Shown piece by piece: positions 21,650 through 33,450 of a DNA stretch of 64,000 nucleotides. Below the pieces are notes generated by a model that was given only the letters and a program-made list of their open reading frames with translations, did not search any database and was not told the DNA's origin. This stretch comes from Micropterix aruncella (lineage: Eukaryota; Arthropoda; Insecta; Lepidoptera; Micropterigidae), in contig OX155952.1 of assembly GCA_944548615.1 (NCBI GenBank), forward strand, positions 38,312,350 to 38,376,349. Reading direction: 5' to 3'. A program made the position numbers and the translations under genes. Positions within the stretch are counted from its first letter, which is position 1, and every line of letters begins with the position of its first letter.

Positions 21650-21862
21650 TTTATGCGTACTCCGAATAAGACTAATAAAAATACAGGAAAACTACGAGTA
21701 CTTATTTCTTAGCATCAAATTCTATAACCTACTCCCTGCCGCTCTTAAACACCTGGAGGACGTAAAATTCCAAAAAGATTAAGGCGATGCTGATAGGCTA
21801 CCCTTTATACGATCTGACCGAAAGGGGGAGGCATGAGTTTGCAAACATCATACTTATTTAAA
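21650..21862 (+). pseudogene. CR1-group LINE C-terminal fragment
   Basis: Although frameshifted, it encodes ISKHQIL / KFYNLLPAALKHLEDVKFQK and LYDLTERGRHEFANI. These closely match the 3' coding end of the (TGTAA)n-tailed LINE at 3879-4199, but on the plus strand. Confidence 0.6.
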
Positions 21863-21987
21863 TGATAATGATGATAAAGGGACTCTTATTAGCCAATTCG
21901 TTGATTTTTCTAAATCGTTTTAAAGACCAACAAAAAATGGCTCAAGTAAAACTCGCTATGTTTCGATCCGAAGGACAGTTTGGCGGT

Positions 21988-22050
21988 GTCGACTACAATG
22001 GGCGAACCCGTCACCTCAGACTGGTATAACAATATGTGATCGTTCTTTCT
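21988..22050 (+). mobile_element. Dispersed element, copy C, 5' end
   Basis: Starts GTGTCGACTACAATGGGCG and matches copies A and F through the first 60 bp. It stops where an A/T-rich minus-strand LINE fragment begins, and the rest appears at 22640. Confidence 0.6.
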
Positions 22051-22054
22051 TATT

Positions 22055-22632
22055 ATTTTTTTAATTAGGTATTTATTTGTAAAAACGCGATCTGGATATA
22101 GAAATTACATTTCCAATAAAATTATTTCAAATTAAATTACACTTCTAATTACACATAAAATTTAAAAAAGTCTAATAAAAAATCTAAATAATTAAAAAAA
22201 ACAAAAAAAAAAACAGAAATTCAGGAAAAAATACATAAAAAAAATTGAAAAACATTAAAATGAAACGGAAAAAACCGTTAATTTAGTAAAAAAAAATAAA
22301 ACTAGATAAATAGTAAGCATCCAAAGGGAGTTCTAGAGTGAGGAACCGCATAAACCAAGGATAAGAGTCACATAAAATAAACAACATGAATAAAAGTATC
22401 GAAATATAAAAATCACATTCAATAGATAATAAATAATAAAAATAAAAATAATTTTAAAATATTAAAATTTAAATAATTAAATTAAGTATAAATATATAAA
22501 ATAAAAGTAAAGCAAAAGTGTCAGGAAATAAATTTAAGAATTAAGAATTTTGATTATTTTTTATGTTTTCTGGTAATTTATTATAAAAATTGAGGCTTAT
22601 GTAGGGAGTAGTACGCTGGAGTTCTGCAGTTG
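22055..22632 (-). mobile_element. LINE 3' end (minus strand) inside dispersed element C
   Basis: Reading the minus strand from 22632, the frame gives AELQRTTPYISLNFYNKLPE then NIKNNQNS and a stop, a recognisable LINE C-terminus. The remaining A-rich sequence is its 3' UTR. It lies between the two halves of the dispersed element and so inserted into it. Confidence 0.55.
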
Positions 22633-22639
22633 ACGGGAG

Positions 22640-22900
22640 TGATGTCTGAACGTGGAATGAGCTTAGAAGATTTAGACAATGACAATCCACTATCTAGCTT
22701 CGCCAACTAGCCCGCGAGAGACCAACTCTTACCGCCCGGCACCGGGTAGTTAACCCAGCGGGCAGACAAAGCGCCCTCGCTACCAGTTATGGCCATATTT
22801 CTCCGGCCTCCCGACTAGTTACAAGTTCGAGATCGCTTGCGCGGTCCTCTCATCCTTGCGGACCACGGCATCCTTTGCCGTGGTCCGCGTGCTTAATCTC
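22640..22900 (+). mobile_element. Dispersed element, copy C, remainder
   Basis: Continues the family sequence (GAGCTTAGAAGATTTAGAC, AACCCAGCGGGC, AGTTCGAGATCGCTTGCGCGG). It ends in a perfect hairpin: GCGGACCACGGCA at 22858-22870 and its complement at 22876-22888, loop TCCTT. In other copies only the first arm is present (GCGGACCACGGC), so the second arm is a secondary event here. Confidence 0.6.
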
Positions 22901-23785
22901 ATTGTACGTCTTGGCAACCCTTCTGCGCCAGGGTCATGCAGGTGGCCCTGATAGCAATTTCCGGCGAAACTAATAGCAATTTATTTGTCTAACTATGGTA
23001 ACATTGATAGTGAATGAAGAGTCTGTTCGATTAAAAAAACATTGCTTACTACATAGTAGCAATAAAAAAACATTCAATTATTAGTGCCTTCTATCACATT
23101 TTTATATAGGCAGATTACATAACAGAAATAATACGGAGAGATAAGAATGCCATTTATTAGTCTATTTGAACATCAAAGTACGTAATATTGCGTATTGACG
23201 CCTGTATAACAAATTAATTGACATACGTATGAAAATATTATTAAAATAATAAGAAATATGATTTCAAAATTCGTCTGTTAATATTATTTTATTTCGAGAT
23301 CTGATACCGCAACTGCGTGTTTAGAAAGCTATATATGGGGCTATATACTAAACAAAGGAGAATCAATGTTTCATCGTGTCGAAAATTTTAACTAGCGAAT
23401 ATGACGCGTTTCGTTTATTCTTTTTAGATCGGTGCCTCTTCTAACATTCTAACTGTAAATCGTAGACGTAAAACTCTTCTAATTGTAAATATGAAAATTC
23501 CCTTAAGAATTAATTCACTCGCATCAAATTCTGCCGTTTTCGAGAACTCAATTAACACGTACGTACACCGTGAAGAGATAACCACGACTGTCTGAGTCAG
23601 AGATTGGCGCCAGCACTGACGCCTATAGCTGACTCGATGTAAATCTGCCTTTAGGTTTATTCTTCCTTATTTAGGCCCGTTTTCTATATGAGTCTTGTGA
23701 GTAAAAGTATGAGTAAAGACGTCGGTTTGCAAATATATGCAAAACATTTTGCGTTTCAATATGTAACCGATTTCGTTGGATCAGC
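22901..23785. other. No feature recognised
   Basis: AT-rich; no coding frame or repeat family identified. Confidence 0.4.
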
Positions 23786-23787
23786 CA

Positions 23788-25040
23788 GCCTGGTACCAGC
23801 TACCTGGAGAGAGTTTGGTACTAGCGTCCTAGAGCTCGTCTGATACCAGCATCCTGGAGCAAAACAGGTGCCAGCCTCCTGGTACAAACCTGATTCAAGT
23901 ATACTGCATCCAGTCAGGAGCCAACATCCTGTAGTTAATCTAGTAACAGCATCCTGGATCCAGTTTGCTACCAGCATCCTAGAGCTCGTCTGGTACCAGC
24001 ATCCTGGAGGAAAACAGGTACCAGCCTCCTGGTACAAACCTGATTCAAGTAGTCTGTATCCAGTCAGGAACCAACATCCTGTAGTTAATCTACTAACAGC
24101 ATCATGGAGCCAGTTTGTAACCAGTAACCTAGAGCCAGTCTGGTACCAGCAACCTAGAGCCAGTCTGGTACCAGCAACCTGGAGCCAGTCTGGTACTAGC
24201 ATCCTTGAGCATGGATCTGACCAGACATGTATGCTGGCTTCAGGATGCTGACATCGGGTTTGCACCATGATGCTGGCACCTGTTTGGATCCAGGGTATTG
24301 GTACCAGACTGGCAACAGGAAGCTGCCATCAGATTGGCCCCTTGATGCTGGTAATTGACTAGCTCCTGGATACTGACTCCAGGTTTGCACCAGGATGCTG
24401 GCACCTATTTGGCTCTAGGATGCTTGTACCAGACTGTCTCCAGGAAGCTGGTACCATATTGGCTCAAGGATGCTAATAATAGACTGGCTCCAGGATGCTG
24501 TCACCAGTTTGCACCAGAATGTTGGCACATGTTTGGCTCCAGTATGCTGGTACCAGACTGGCACCAGAAAGCTGGTACCAGATTGGCTCGAGGATGCTGG
24601 CAATAGACTGGCTCCAGGATGCTAACAGCAGGTTTTTACCAGGATACTGGCACCTGTTGGGCTCCAGGATGCTGGTACCAGATTGGCTCCCTGGTACCGG
24701 CATCCTGGTTTTAAGCTGGTGTCAGTATCCTGGAGCAGCATCATGGTAGCAGCATCCTAGAACCAAACTAGTCCCAACATCTAGTGTAACATCAGTACCA
24801 GTATCCTGGTGCTAACCTGGTACCAGTTTTATGGCGCCGGGCTGGTGCTAGCATCCCGGTGTCAGCATTGTGCCGCCATTCTGTTACCTGCCTTTTACCA
24901 CATCCTGATGGCTAACCGATACCTCCATCCTAGTGTCAGCCCGGTGCCGGCACCCTGGTGAAAGCATGGTACTGGAATCCTGGAGGTAGCCTGATGCCAG
25001 CAAACCGATGACAGCCTGGTGCCAGCATCCTAATCAGAGC
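23788..25040. repeat. Minisatellite of ~25-bp units with an inverted middle block
   Basis: Units built on CTGGTACCAGCATCCTGGAG fill the region. From about 23788 to 24215 they read in this orientation, with a higher-order period near 153 bp. From about 24235 to 24688 they read as the reverse complement (CTCCAGGATGCTGGTACCAG). From about 24690 to 25040 the first orientation returns, with more divergence. All open frames through it are repeat artefacts (WYQHPGASLVP-like peptides in several frames). Confidence 0.85.
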
Positions 25041-25104
25041 CGGGATTCCCCCTAGTGACTACCGACCACCCGAACCCCGCAGCACATACGTTAAACGTAA
25101 ATGT

Positions 25105-25220
25105 TTTTTTTTTTTGTTAGTGCAACCGAGCCCTCCTTGCTAGGCGCTCCTGTGATAAGGCGAGATCACTTTCTGGCTCTTATTGGAGTACCACGGTTGT
25201 GTCAAAAGCAAAAGAAACAA
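25105..25220 (+). repeat. Dispersed repeat, inverted partner of 26905-27020
   Basis: ACCGAGCCCTCCTTGCTAGG and the following TAAGGCGAG and GTGTCAAAA segments match the reverse complement of 26905-27020. The two copies enclose a LINE fragment. Family unknown; no coding capacity. Confidence 0.6.
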
Positions 25221-25960
25221 ATTACATTAAATAATATACCTAAATATTTTAACCGCAGATTATTTCTACAAATGCGATACAGCTCTTTTGCCATATTGGA
25301 AGCTTTTGTATGCATTGGTTAAGGAGTTATTGACGTTGAAACCCTTTGCAACAATGCGACGGCGCATTGCGAATATTTCTCTCACTCCGCGTTCGCCCAT
25401 TACTGAAATACAGATATACAAAATATAAAACGAGAGCTTGAAGTCTCTCGCTTTTTACTTTTTCCTTTTCAGGAAACAGTAAAAAGTATCGAGTGCTTTT
25501 ATATCTGAGCTATGTGAACTGAAAAATAAACACAAAAAGAAATGGCAAGTGCTAGAAATGTGGGTTGTTTATTTTGATAACTGCCGCAATTACTGTCGCT
25601 TCTTAAGATGTTTTTTCGTTAATATTTCGGCATTTCACTTGAATAATTTTTTGCCAAATTCAATCATTTTTTGAGGATAAACGTCTGGCTAATGCGGGCA
25701 GCGCTTGTATTTTGGGTGTCATGGCAGTTCGTATAATTCTTTATTTTATCCGACTACAACTTTTTGTTTGACACAAATGTTCGGAGTGAAGCGCACTGTT
25801 AGGTGATATTCATGGAAAAAGCCCTATTATTTTGTCGAAATGCGTAATTTGTTAAGTGCATTTGTAATAACCATATATTTATTATTAATAATAATTATGA
25901 AATATTATTTATATTGTTATATTACTATATTAATAGTATATATTTTAAATACTATTTAAC
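25221..25960. other. No gene recognised; small hairpins
   Basis: Contains hairpin-forming pairs, for example CTTTTTACT / AGTAAAAAG around 25450-25490, but no coding frame. Confidence 0.4.
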
Positions 25961-25963
25961 TAT

Positions 25964-26704
25964 ATACAATACAATACAATACAATACAATTAACTACTAA
26001 AGTAGATAGGCATTCCTACACTTGGATGCGTCACAAAATTAAATGCTTAAAATTTAATTATTAAAAACATAACTATCACGATAGTTGTCATGGCTGTAAT
26101 ATTATATTCAATATTACCTACTTACAAATAATCAAAAAATACTAATGTCATAAAATAGTAAGAGAGAATAATATATTAAAATAGAAATGCAAATTCTATG
26201 TAGAATAATCAACGTAACATAATTTTATTGTCAATCCAGCAATATGCCTTCGTATTTTTTAAACATAAATAGATGTATACTAAATTATATGAGAATTAGA
26301 ATGTCAGCTATCATAATTCCGTTATGTTTAAAATTTTACAAATGTTGCTAACTATCAACATGGAAAATAAACTCGGAATTTTCAAACTCCCTTATACCAT
26401 AAATTGGGTTTCTTACCAAATTATTTACAATTATCTTTTTAAATTGGTCCTCTCCAAGGCTTTTCATTTTCTCTGGAATTATATTATAGAAGGACAAATT
26501 TTGGTGTATAAAACTGTATCGCACTTTGCTAAGTCGCTGTCGGTTTATGTGGAGATTGGATTTATTCCTCGTATCGTGATGATGAAAATCACTATTCGCC
26601 GGAACTTCTGCTAGATATCTACGAGCGTACATAATATTTTGGTACATGTAGGAAGAAAATAGAGTCATGATTCCTGATTCTACGAACAGCGGCTTACATA
26701 GCAA
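25964..26704 (-). mobile_element. CR1-group LINE 3' end with (ATTGT)n tail
   Basis: The minus-strand frame at 26348-26704 reads SSYMYQNIMYARRYLAE, HDTRNKSNLH and LSFYNIIPEKMKSLGEDQFK, the same C-terminal blocks as the element at 3.9 kb. The UTR runs to a five-base microsatellite, seen on the plus strand as ACAAT repeats at 25966-25990. It is 5'-truncated near 26704. Confidence 0.75.
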
Positions 26705-26904
26705 TATTTACAGTGAAAGGAGCGGAGCTCATATGAATACGATGCCACAGTCACCTCTATACGGCAAAAGAGGGAATTCGCGCTTGAAGATTTTAGTCTG
26801 CGGTTTAGATAATTGGATAAAATACTGAAAAAAGGGAATTAAAAAAATAATAAAAAATAAATAATAATGATAATTAGTACAAATTAAAATATAAATCATT
26901 TATA

Positions 26905-27020
26905 AACTGTTATCTTAGATTTTTTTTGACACCACCATGGCACTCTAGTGGGACTCCCGAATAGAGCTCGCCTTAACACAGGGGTGCCTAGCAAGGCGGG
27001 CTCGGCTGCTCTTTGCTTAG
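26905..27020 (-). repeat. Dispersed repeat, inverted partner of 25105-25220
   Basis: The reverse complement carries GAGCCCGCCTTGCTAGGC and TTAAGGCGAGCTC, as in the upstream copy. The open frame that starts at 26948 reads through this repeat and is not considered a gene. Confidence 0.6.
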
Positions 27021-27324
27021 CGCAATTGAAAGATAATCATTTGCGTTTAATGTATGCCCTATGTAACCTGAGCTCAGACAGATGTGTATATAACTTTAAA
27101 AGCATACAACGGCATTGTCTAAATTGTCAATTAGTTTTCTGTTGTGCTCATACATTTGAATGTATGTATATGAAAAATAAATCCTATCCGAATCATATGG
27201 CACGTTTAAAAATAATAGATGCAATATCCGTTTTAAAGATGCGCAACAGATAATAGGTAATAATAGCAACAAAAAAAAACTTTTTTAAAAACAAGTTTTT
27301 ATTAAAAATGCTCTTAAAAGAACT

Positions 27325-27810
27325 CAGAACGGGCTATCATAATTGAATACGTGTAAAAAAATTCGTGACTCTGCTGTTAACCGTTGAGGAGTTCACTCGT
27401 TGGAAGCCAACGCTGGGTGCAGCAACCCTGGGTGTCACGGTAAATCTTAGAACGGGCTATCATAATTGAATGCGTATACAAAATCTCGGTCTCTGCTCTT
27501 AACCATTGAGGAGTCCCCTCGTTGGAAGCCAACCCTGGGTGCAGAAACCCAGGTTTTCACGGTGAAACTTAGAAATGAATGCGTATACTAAATTGAATGC
27601 GTATACAAAATTTCGTATCTGTGCTGTTGACCGTTGAGGAATCCCTGCGTCGGGAGCCAACCCTAGGTGCAGCAGCCATGCATGGTGAAACTTAGAACGG
27701 GCTATTATATTTGAATGCGTATTCTAAACGTTATGTATGTGCTGTTGACCGTGGAGGAGTAGCCTCGTCGGTAGCCAATTCTAGGTGTAGGATCAGGCCA
27801 TGCTTACCAT
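27325..27810 (+). repeat. Four-copy tandem array, ~125-bp unit
   Basis: Units contain AGAACGGGCTATCATAATTG, then GCTGTTAACCGTTGAGGAGT, then GAAGCCAACCCTGGGTGCAG. Four copies are recognisable, the last two more diverged and with small insertions. No CRISPR-like spacing: whole units repeat, not short repeats with unique spacers. Confidence 0.8.
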
Positions 27811-28970
27811 AAAAATGCATTGTTATCGGGACTGAACCAACATGTAAAATTTCAACTTTCGTAGCATAAGAGGAAGTGGTTCTAATTCAGTTTTGCAAGA
27901 TTTGAGCTAAACAATCTGACAAACATTGCAAGCAAAGCTTGTAATTAAAGGTGGGCTCTAAAAAAAGAAATATTCCTAAAGTGGGCAGTGGGTGAAATAA
28001 ATTTGAGAACCAGTGCTCTACACGAAGGCCATAAAACCTGGTTAATAAAAGAATTAGAACTGATGAAGCAAAGGCTAAGCGGCAAAAAATAGCGATTGAA
28101 AATAATGAATCACTTAAATATTCATCCTTTTAGGTTGATTAATACTGGTCAATAATTCTCACATTCTCTCTTTTTAAAGAGCTGGTATTTTTATCCCACA
28201 ACCATAATGTACCCCTGGTATGCCGGTCGGATGGAGTTAAATGAATTACTAATTAGCCGTCAAAATTTGACAACGTCATCAGCAAAACCTCTGCTATGTA
28301 AATAGGCGACGTTTCAAGACACGAAACTCTAACTTTGTACAAAAATATCCATGTCAGCATTTTCAGTAACCGTAGCCTGAATTCCCTTTCGCCTTATTCC
28401 CCCAACTCACAAAGCGCCGAAGCGATTTCAAGAAAGTTTGCAGGTAAAGTGAGTTTTGAAGACTAGTGTAAAAGCTTTCCGAGGATTGCCTTCCCTTTTA
28501 TCCTTGATATTATAATATGGCATGAATAACATCGGATTTCTAAACTCGAAAACTATCAGAAAAGTTGACTTAATAAGTATTAGAGGGGGGTCTTTCTAAA
28601 TTGTTACACAAAAAAAAATCTAATTTTTATTTTTATTAGATCACAAGAAAAATATTTTACTCATAATATTAGCCATTCTCGGAAAAATTGGGGAATCAAT
28701 CTGGACTGACGTTGTCCAAAAGATGTTAGACGTATCGGCACCTTAAAGTGGTCCTTGTAACTACCTGTTCTCTCACTGTGTTCCACAAAATCCTAATCTA
28801 CGTCTCCTGTGTTGTTACTGTATTGATTATTGAAGTAATGATTAACGGCAGTACAACTGCCCTAAATCCAGCAATTGTGCTTCTACGAACAGGTCGTCGG
28901 AAGGCGGAGCATAATATATTATTTTAAAAAGAGGCGATTTCATATTCATAATAATGGTTATTTTTCAAAA
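27811..28970. other. No feature recognised
   Basis: Nothing supported on either strand; several short poly-A runs. Confidence 0.4.
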
Positions 28971-28983
28971 AAGACTAGGTATC

Positions 28984-29355
28984 GTTGTCCAGGGTAGACT
29001 GAAGAGCTCTCAATCCGTTGTTTTGCGGGTAGGCCGCGTACCGCTTCCGCCACTGCGTAGATTATAACGGTGGTGGAGGGCCGGGCTCGGAGCGCGGGAA
29101 TTTTGAAAATCCGTCTTGCACACTTTCAAAATTCCCGCGCTCCGAGCCCGGCCCCCCACCACCGTTATAATCTACGCAGTGGCGGAAGCGGTACGCGGCC
29201 TACCAGCAAAACAACGGATTGAGAGCTCTTCAGTCTACCCTGGACAACGGCGGCTGCAACGTCACCGAAACGTCGGGTGCTACAAATTTCACGCGGTAAA
29301 TTCGTTTTCTATCCTATTTATAATGTCAAACAACCGCGATAGTCTTCGATTTTAT
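28984..29355 (+). mobile_element. Foldback Penelope-like insertion with 13-bp TSD
   Basis: A 372-bp unit is flanked by AAGACTAGGTATC (28971-28983 and 29356-29368). Its first part is a long hairpin: arms at about 28984-29110 and 29127-29260 are almost perfect complements around a loop of some 15 bp (ATCCGTCTTGCACAC). The right arm runs on into the Penelope-like 3' segment with ACCGAAACGTCGGGTGCTAC and GTCAAACAACCGCGATAG. No protein. Non-autonomous but structurally complete. Confidence 0.8.
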
Positions 29356-29368
29356 AAGACTAGGTATC

Positions 29369-30945
29369 TACAACAATCAAATAGGTAGATAATAACCTGG
29401 TGAAATCGTCAAAAAATATTACACATTATGAACATATCTACTAAAATAATTACATAGCAGTGTAATAATATGTCACATTACATTACAAAATAATGTGCCT
29501 AATAACAATTAACTTTTATGTTTTTATTAGTACTCTAAAATGTCGAGTAGTGAACACCTGCAGTATTACAAATCATCCAGTAATATTATTACAAATCATC
29601 CACAGATCATCCACTATTATAATACCGATAGACGTTTCATTTTGCGTTTTTGAGACATTTTATTTGAGATTAAGGCGTTAAACAACGCCCAAATTGAAAT
29701 GTCAAATGAGACATAATATATTTAACGACGTCAACAAAGATTAGGTATAGTAGAAATAGTCTTAAAAACGGAAACATGAAAAGACAATAGATAAATAATC
29801 AAATTATTACATATTTTGTTGAGATGCGGCTGCTAGGACATAACTTTCGCTGGTGAGGATTGCGATTCAATTATACCTAGCCTATCTCCTACTTTTTATG
29901 ATACTAAGATACTTTAAGATATTATATCATATTGTGTATTATATATAATAATATCCAATTGTTCATATATCCCTTTCTCGAACTTACCTTATTAACAACC
30001 TACTTTATTATTATTTTATTACCCTTATATTATTGTTAGCCTTATTACATTTTTCCACTATCAACGTGTTCATGTTATTTTTGTATTAATTTGTAATGCA
30101 AGCATTGTAAACTATTCATAGGATAGTATTTTTTTTTGTTTAAATATGTTGGTATATGTTGGTAAAAAACTGGTGTCATGATTTACTATCTGTAAGTTTA
30201 CTAAAAAAAGTAATGATCCAACCTGTATAAGGATTATCCGTCCGAAATCTTATCAAATATTGAATGAGCGTATGTGTAAATAAGAAGAGGGGAGTTTTTT
30301 TGAAGAAAACATATCAAATATGAAAGATAAGTTTAGTGGTTTAAATATTTAAAAATAAAAATTGCTGCCGATACTGCGGCCTTCTGAAATTAGTGATAAC
30401 TAGTTTTTCAATTAAAATATGGAATATTTCAAATATAAAGAATATTGAGAACAGGTCAATAGAAAGAAAGAAACATATTTAAAAAATCCTGCAAATAGGA
30501 CTGTTACTGATTGACTTAGCTTATGTATGTAACATCATATAAATATAAAATATCTTTTGCTCATAAAATAGGAATGACATTTTATTTAAAATGATATCAC
30601 GCTCATGAGCGTCGACTCGGCTGAATTGATGATATTGACATTTCATCTCTCATGCCGTGATTAACGGAGATGTTTTACCCGGTTGATTTTGCTGAACCTT
30701 CAGAGCGGAAAATTTCAATGAAATTCGCAATCTAAAAATAACTCATTCCGCGGGGCTCTATTTTAATAATCTTTAGCAGAGAATATTTGGATTACTGCGG
30801 AGTTAAACATGCGAGAGGAGTTGAGCACGTGATTAGAAATTTTGCGTTGTATGTGAAAAGAAATTGCAAATGAGTTTGTGAATCACTGTAGCGCAGAGAT
30901 CCCCAATGTTATTTTTATGACGCCCCAAATGAAAATTTCCATTCC
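29369..30945. other. No feature recognised
   Basis: AT-rich, no coding frame or family recognised. Confidence 0.4.
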
Positions 30946-30949
30946 CCTG

Positions 30950-31600
30950 TACATCATCATCATCATCATCATCATTTATTCATTCCATAAAAGCATTTCA
31001 TAATACTGAGGAACATGTCAAATTTTACAATCATAATTTACCAGATGATAAAACCGTAAAAAATTGAAAGAAAAAAAAATAATTTTTATCAGAGGTGATT
31101 ACTTAAAAATAGTAAAATTTACAAAATAATCAATAATCAAACAAATAATAATCAATACCATAAAAAGAAAAATTCTGAAACATGCGTAATTAAAAACAAT
31201 GTCAATAAAATCTAAAACTTAGTTCGAAAGTATAGTCATAATATGGTTATTTATAATCAAGCAATTGTGGACGCAATATCATAAAAGTCGTCCAGTTTGT
31301 AAAGGGCATGTTTGACTAACTGATTTTTCAAGCAGATTTTATATGCTGCCATCTCAAGTCTTTTCGTCGATGATGGCAAAGCATTGAACAATTTAAAACT
31401 AATATATAAAAATGTTTTTTGATATTTAGTCAAGCGTACTTTAGGCAATAACACATTGTTTTTATGTCGCGTATTATGGCTATGCCGAGTGGAGTGAAGC
31501 TCGCAATTTAAAAGATTTTCTTTGGCTTCTCTTGATTCTCTTTGGATCAACATCATTAATGAAAGAGAAAAAAAGTTTTTAAAAATCACACAGGTTTATT
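30950..31600 (-). mobile_element. LINE 3' end with (GAT)n tail
   Basis: The minus-strand frame at 31257-31589 reads SHNTRHKNNVLLPKVRLTKY, LYISFKLFNALPSSTKRLE and ALYKLDDF, again the CR1-group C-terminus. The tail is a trinucleotide microsatellite, visible as ATC repeats at 30954-30975. It is 5'-truncated near 31600. Confidence 0.7.
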
Positions 31601-33260
31601 TAGGATTTATTGCCTTTGTTATTACACCAATGGTTAATAAAACCAATCTATCAATGAGACGGATGAGCTTGCATATTTTTAATAAAATTTACAATTCTTG
31701 GTAAAATTAAAGAAAGTGCACAGCAACATCGAGTTTGTTTCTATACTTCGTTTTAATTGCTACAACTGATTAAAATGCATTTTCGCATCAAAAGGTACTT
31801 GAAAAAGGTACATATAAATACAGACGCAGCGCTTACTCTGATATTGTGAAATAAACTTTAAAATACTTGATCCGAAACAATGTTTTATCCATCTTTTCAA
31901 AATCGTATTTGGCAGCAAAATCATTTTGAATTTCCATAGATTGCTCTTGAAACGTTGGTGGCAGCGTATCTATATCAACATGAAATGGATCTGTCGATAA
32001 TCTATAAATATTATTACCGCATGAGTTTAGGGAAGTAGCGCTTTAGGGAAGTAGCTCATCATTAAGGTGGCTGCACATTGTTTAATATGTTTCTCTTGAT
32101 ATAGGTATCATAAAAAATCCCATAGAGCTCATTTTTCTGAGATTGCCAAAAATTTGGGGAAAACAATAGTAATTGCATGGCCCTGCCAAAATTTTACCTT
32201 AAGAAGAAATAAATAAATAATATAAAATTTATTACAATGTATAACAATTATAATGTAAATACGATTATTTTTTAAATTTAAATTATTATCTTTTCACCAC
32301 ATTTCTCCCAAGTTGAAGTAATTCATCTATATATGTTTTTACCATAATTTAAATTTTGGGGTCAGTGTTGATCACATGCGGCCACTTATATAAGATTCTC
32401 AGTGCGCCTTTTTAAAAGTTAAAATCTACATATACTTTAAAATTCATTACTCCGCTTAGAAAATGTAAATATTACCTGAAACTTTCAATGGAAAGTGTTT
32501 GTGTAAAATATACCCTAATTACAGCGGTCCCGAAATGACCTCAGCTATGGAAGGTTGGACGTTTCGAGGACGGGAGGTATGAATGCGCCAATGTTGATAG
32601 GCCGGCCCATCAAGGTTGTTTATTAGGTGCGCTAAGGATAATACAGGCTCGACCCGCCGAGTAAACGTAAAATTAACTCTTGTTCCCGACAGGCAAATAC
32701 ACTACACTGGAGATAAATATATAGATAGGGACTCGATGTGTACTTTTATCACATCATGTTATCATTCCAATATAAAATATAATTATGTGGAGAATGAATT
32801 AAATGCGTTCTTACTTGATTTAAACCTTTATTTATCAATTAAGCGATACGCCACACAGGCACGCGTTTTCATCCCCCGCCATCTTTTTTTTTTGTTCTGC
32901 TTCCGGCCGCTTTGATGCCGCTATTTCCGCTGTCCATCTGCCGTTAGAGTTGAACACTCAAACCATGCGAAATTACACTACAATTATAAAATTACAGACA
33001 AAGAAATGATGGATAAACGTGTTATTTTAATGTAACTCATTATTTTTTTAACCAGTGCTACGGTCAGTTAAATAAAATATTTTATTATAAAAAAAATCTT
33101 CACTCTAAATCGCTACGTTTTTAGTAGACTTTAGACGTTTAAAAAGTGTTTATGTTTGAAACGTTAAGAATTGTAATAACCCTGATTTTGTTCTAAATAT
33201 TCTGGTCGTAAGATCAATCGTTGAGGATATATAATTTTAAAAAAAAACAATTTTGTCCGT
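31601..33260. other. No gene recognised
   Basis: AT-rich. AAATAAATAAATAAT at 32206-32222 may be the tail of an unrecognised plus-strand retroposon. Nothing else supported. Confidence 0.35.
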
Positions 33261-33264
33261 AACA

Positions 33265-33450
33265 GTAACGGTAACGTTCATAGTAGCGTTGAAACACTGG
33301 TTCCCGGCAGATCACCCAAGTTAAGCAGCTTCGATCGTGGTCATTACTTTAATGGGTTGACCGCCTGAGTGCTGCCACGTGATCTTACAAATAGCCAGGT
33401 ACATGTAATTGTTGTTAGACGTTAAGGTGGACCGTTATCGAAATGGGTAA
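33265..33450 (+). mobile_element. 5S rRNA-derived SINE, copy 1
   Basis: The segment 33290-33385 resembles animal 5S rRNA: CACTGGTTCCCGGCAGATCACC, AAGTTAAGCAGC (5S A box), TCGTGGTCATTACTT and a GGTTGACCGCCTGAGTG C-box region. It lacks the 5S 3' end pairing; after CTGCCACG the sequence changes to a tail shared with copy 2 (GACGTTA). This is the layout of SINE3-type elements that use the internal promoter of 5S rRNA. Confidence 0.65.

Noticed and set aside
23756..24749. Several open frames with repeated WYQHPG / ASWSQSGTSILE peptides
   Set aside because: They occur in several frames on both strands and follow the minisatellite period, so they are repeat artefacts.
26948..27253. 101-codon open frame as a gene
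   Set aside because: Its start lies in a repeat also found inverted at 25.1 kb, and the protein resembles nothing known.
27325..27810. CRISPR-like repeated array
   Set aside because: Whole 125-bp units repeat with no unique spacers, and the window is eukaryotic.
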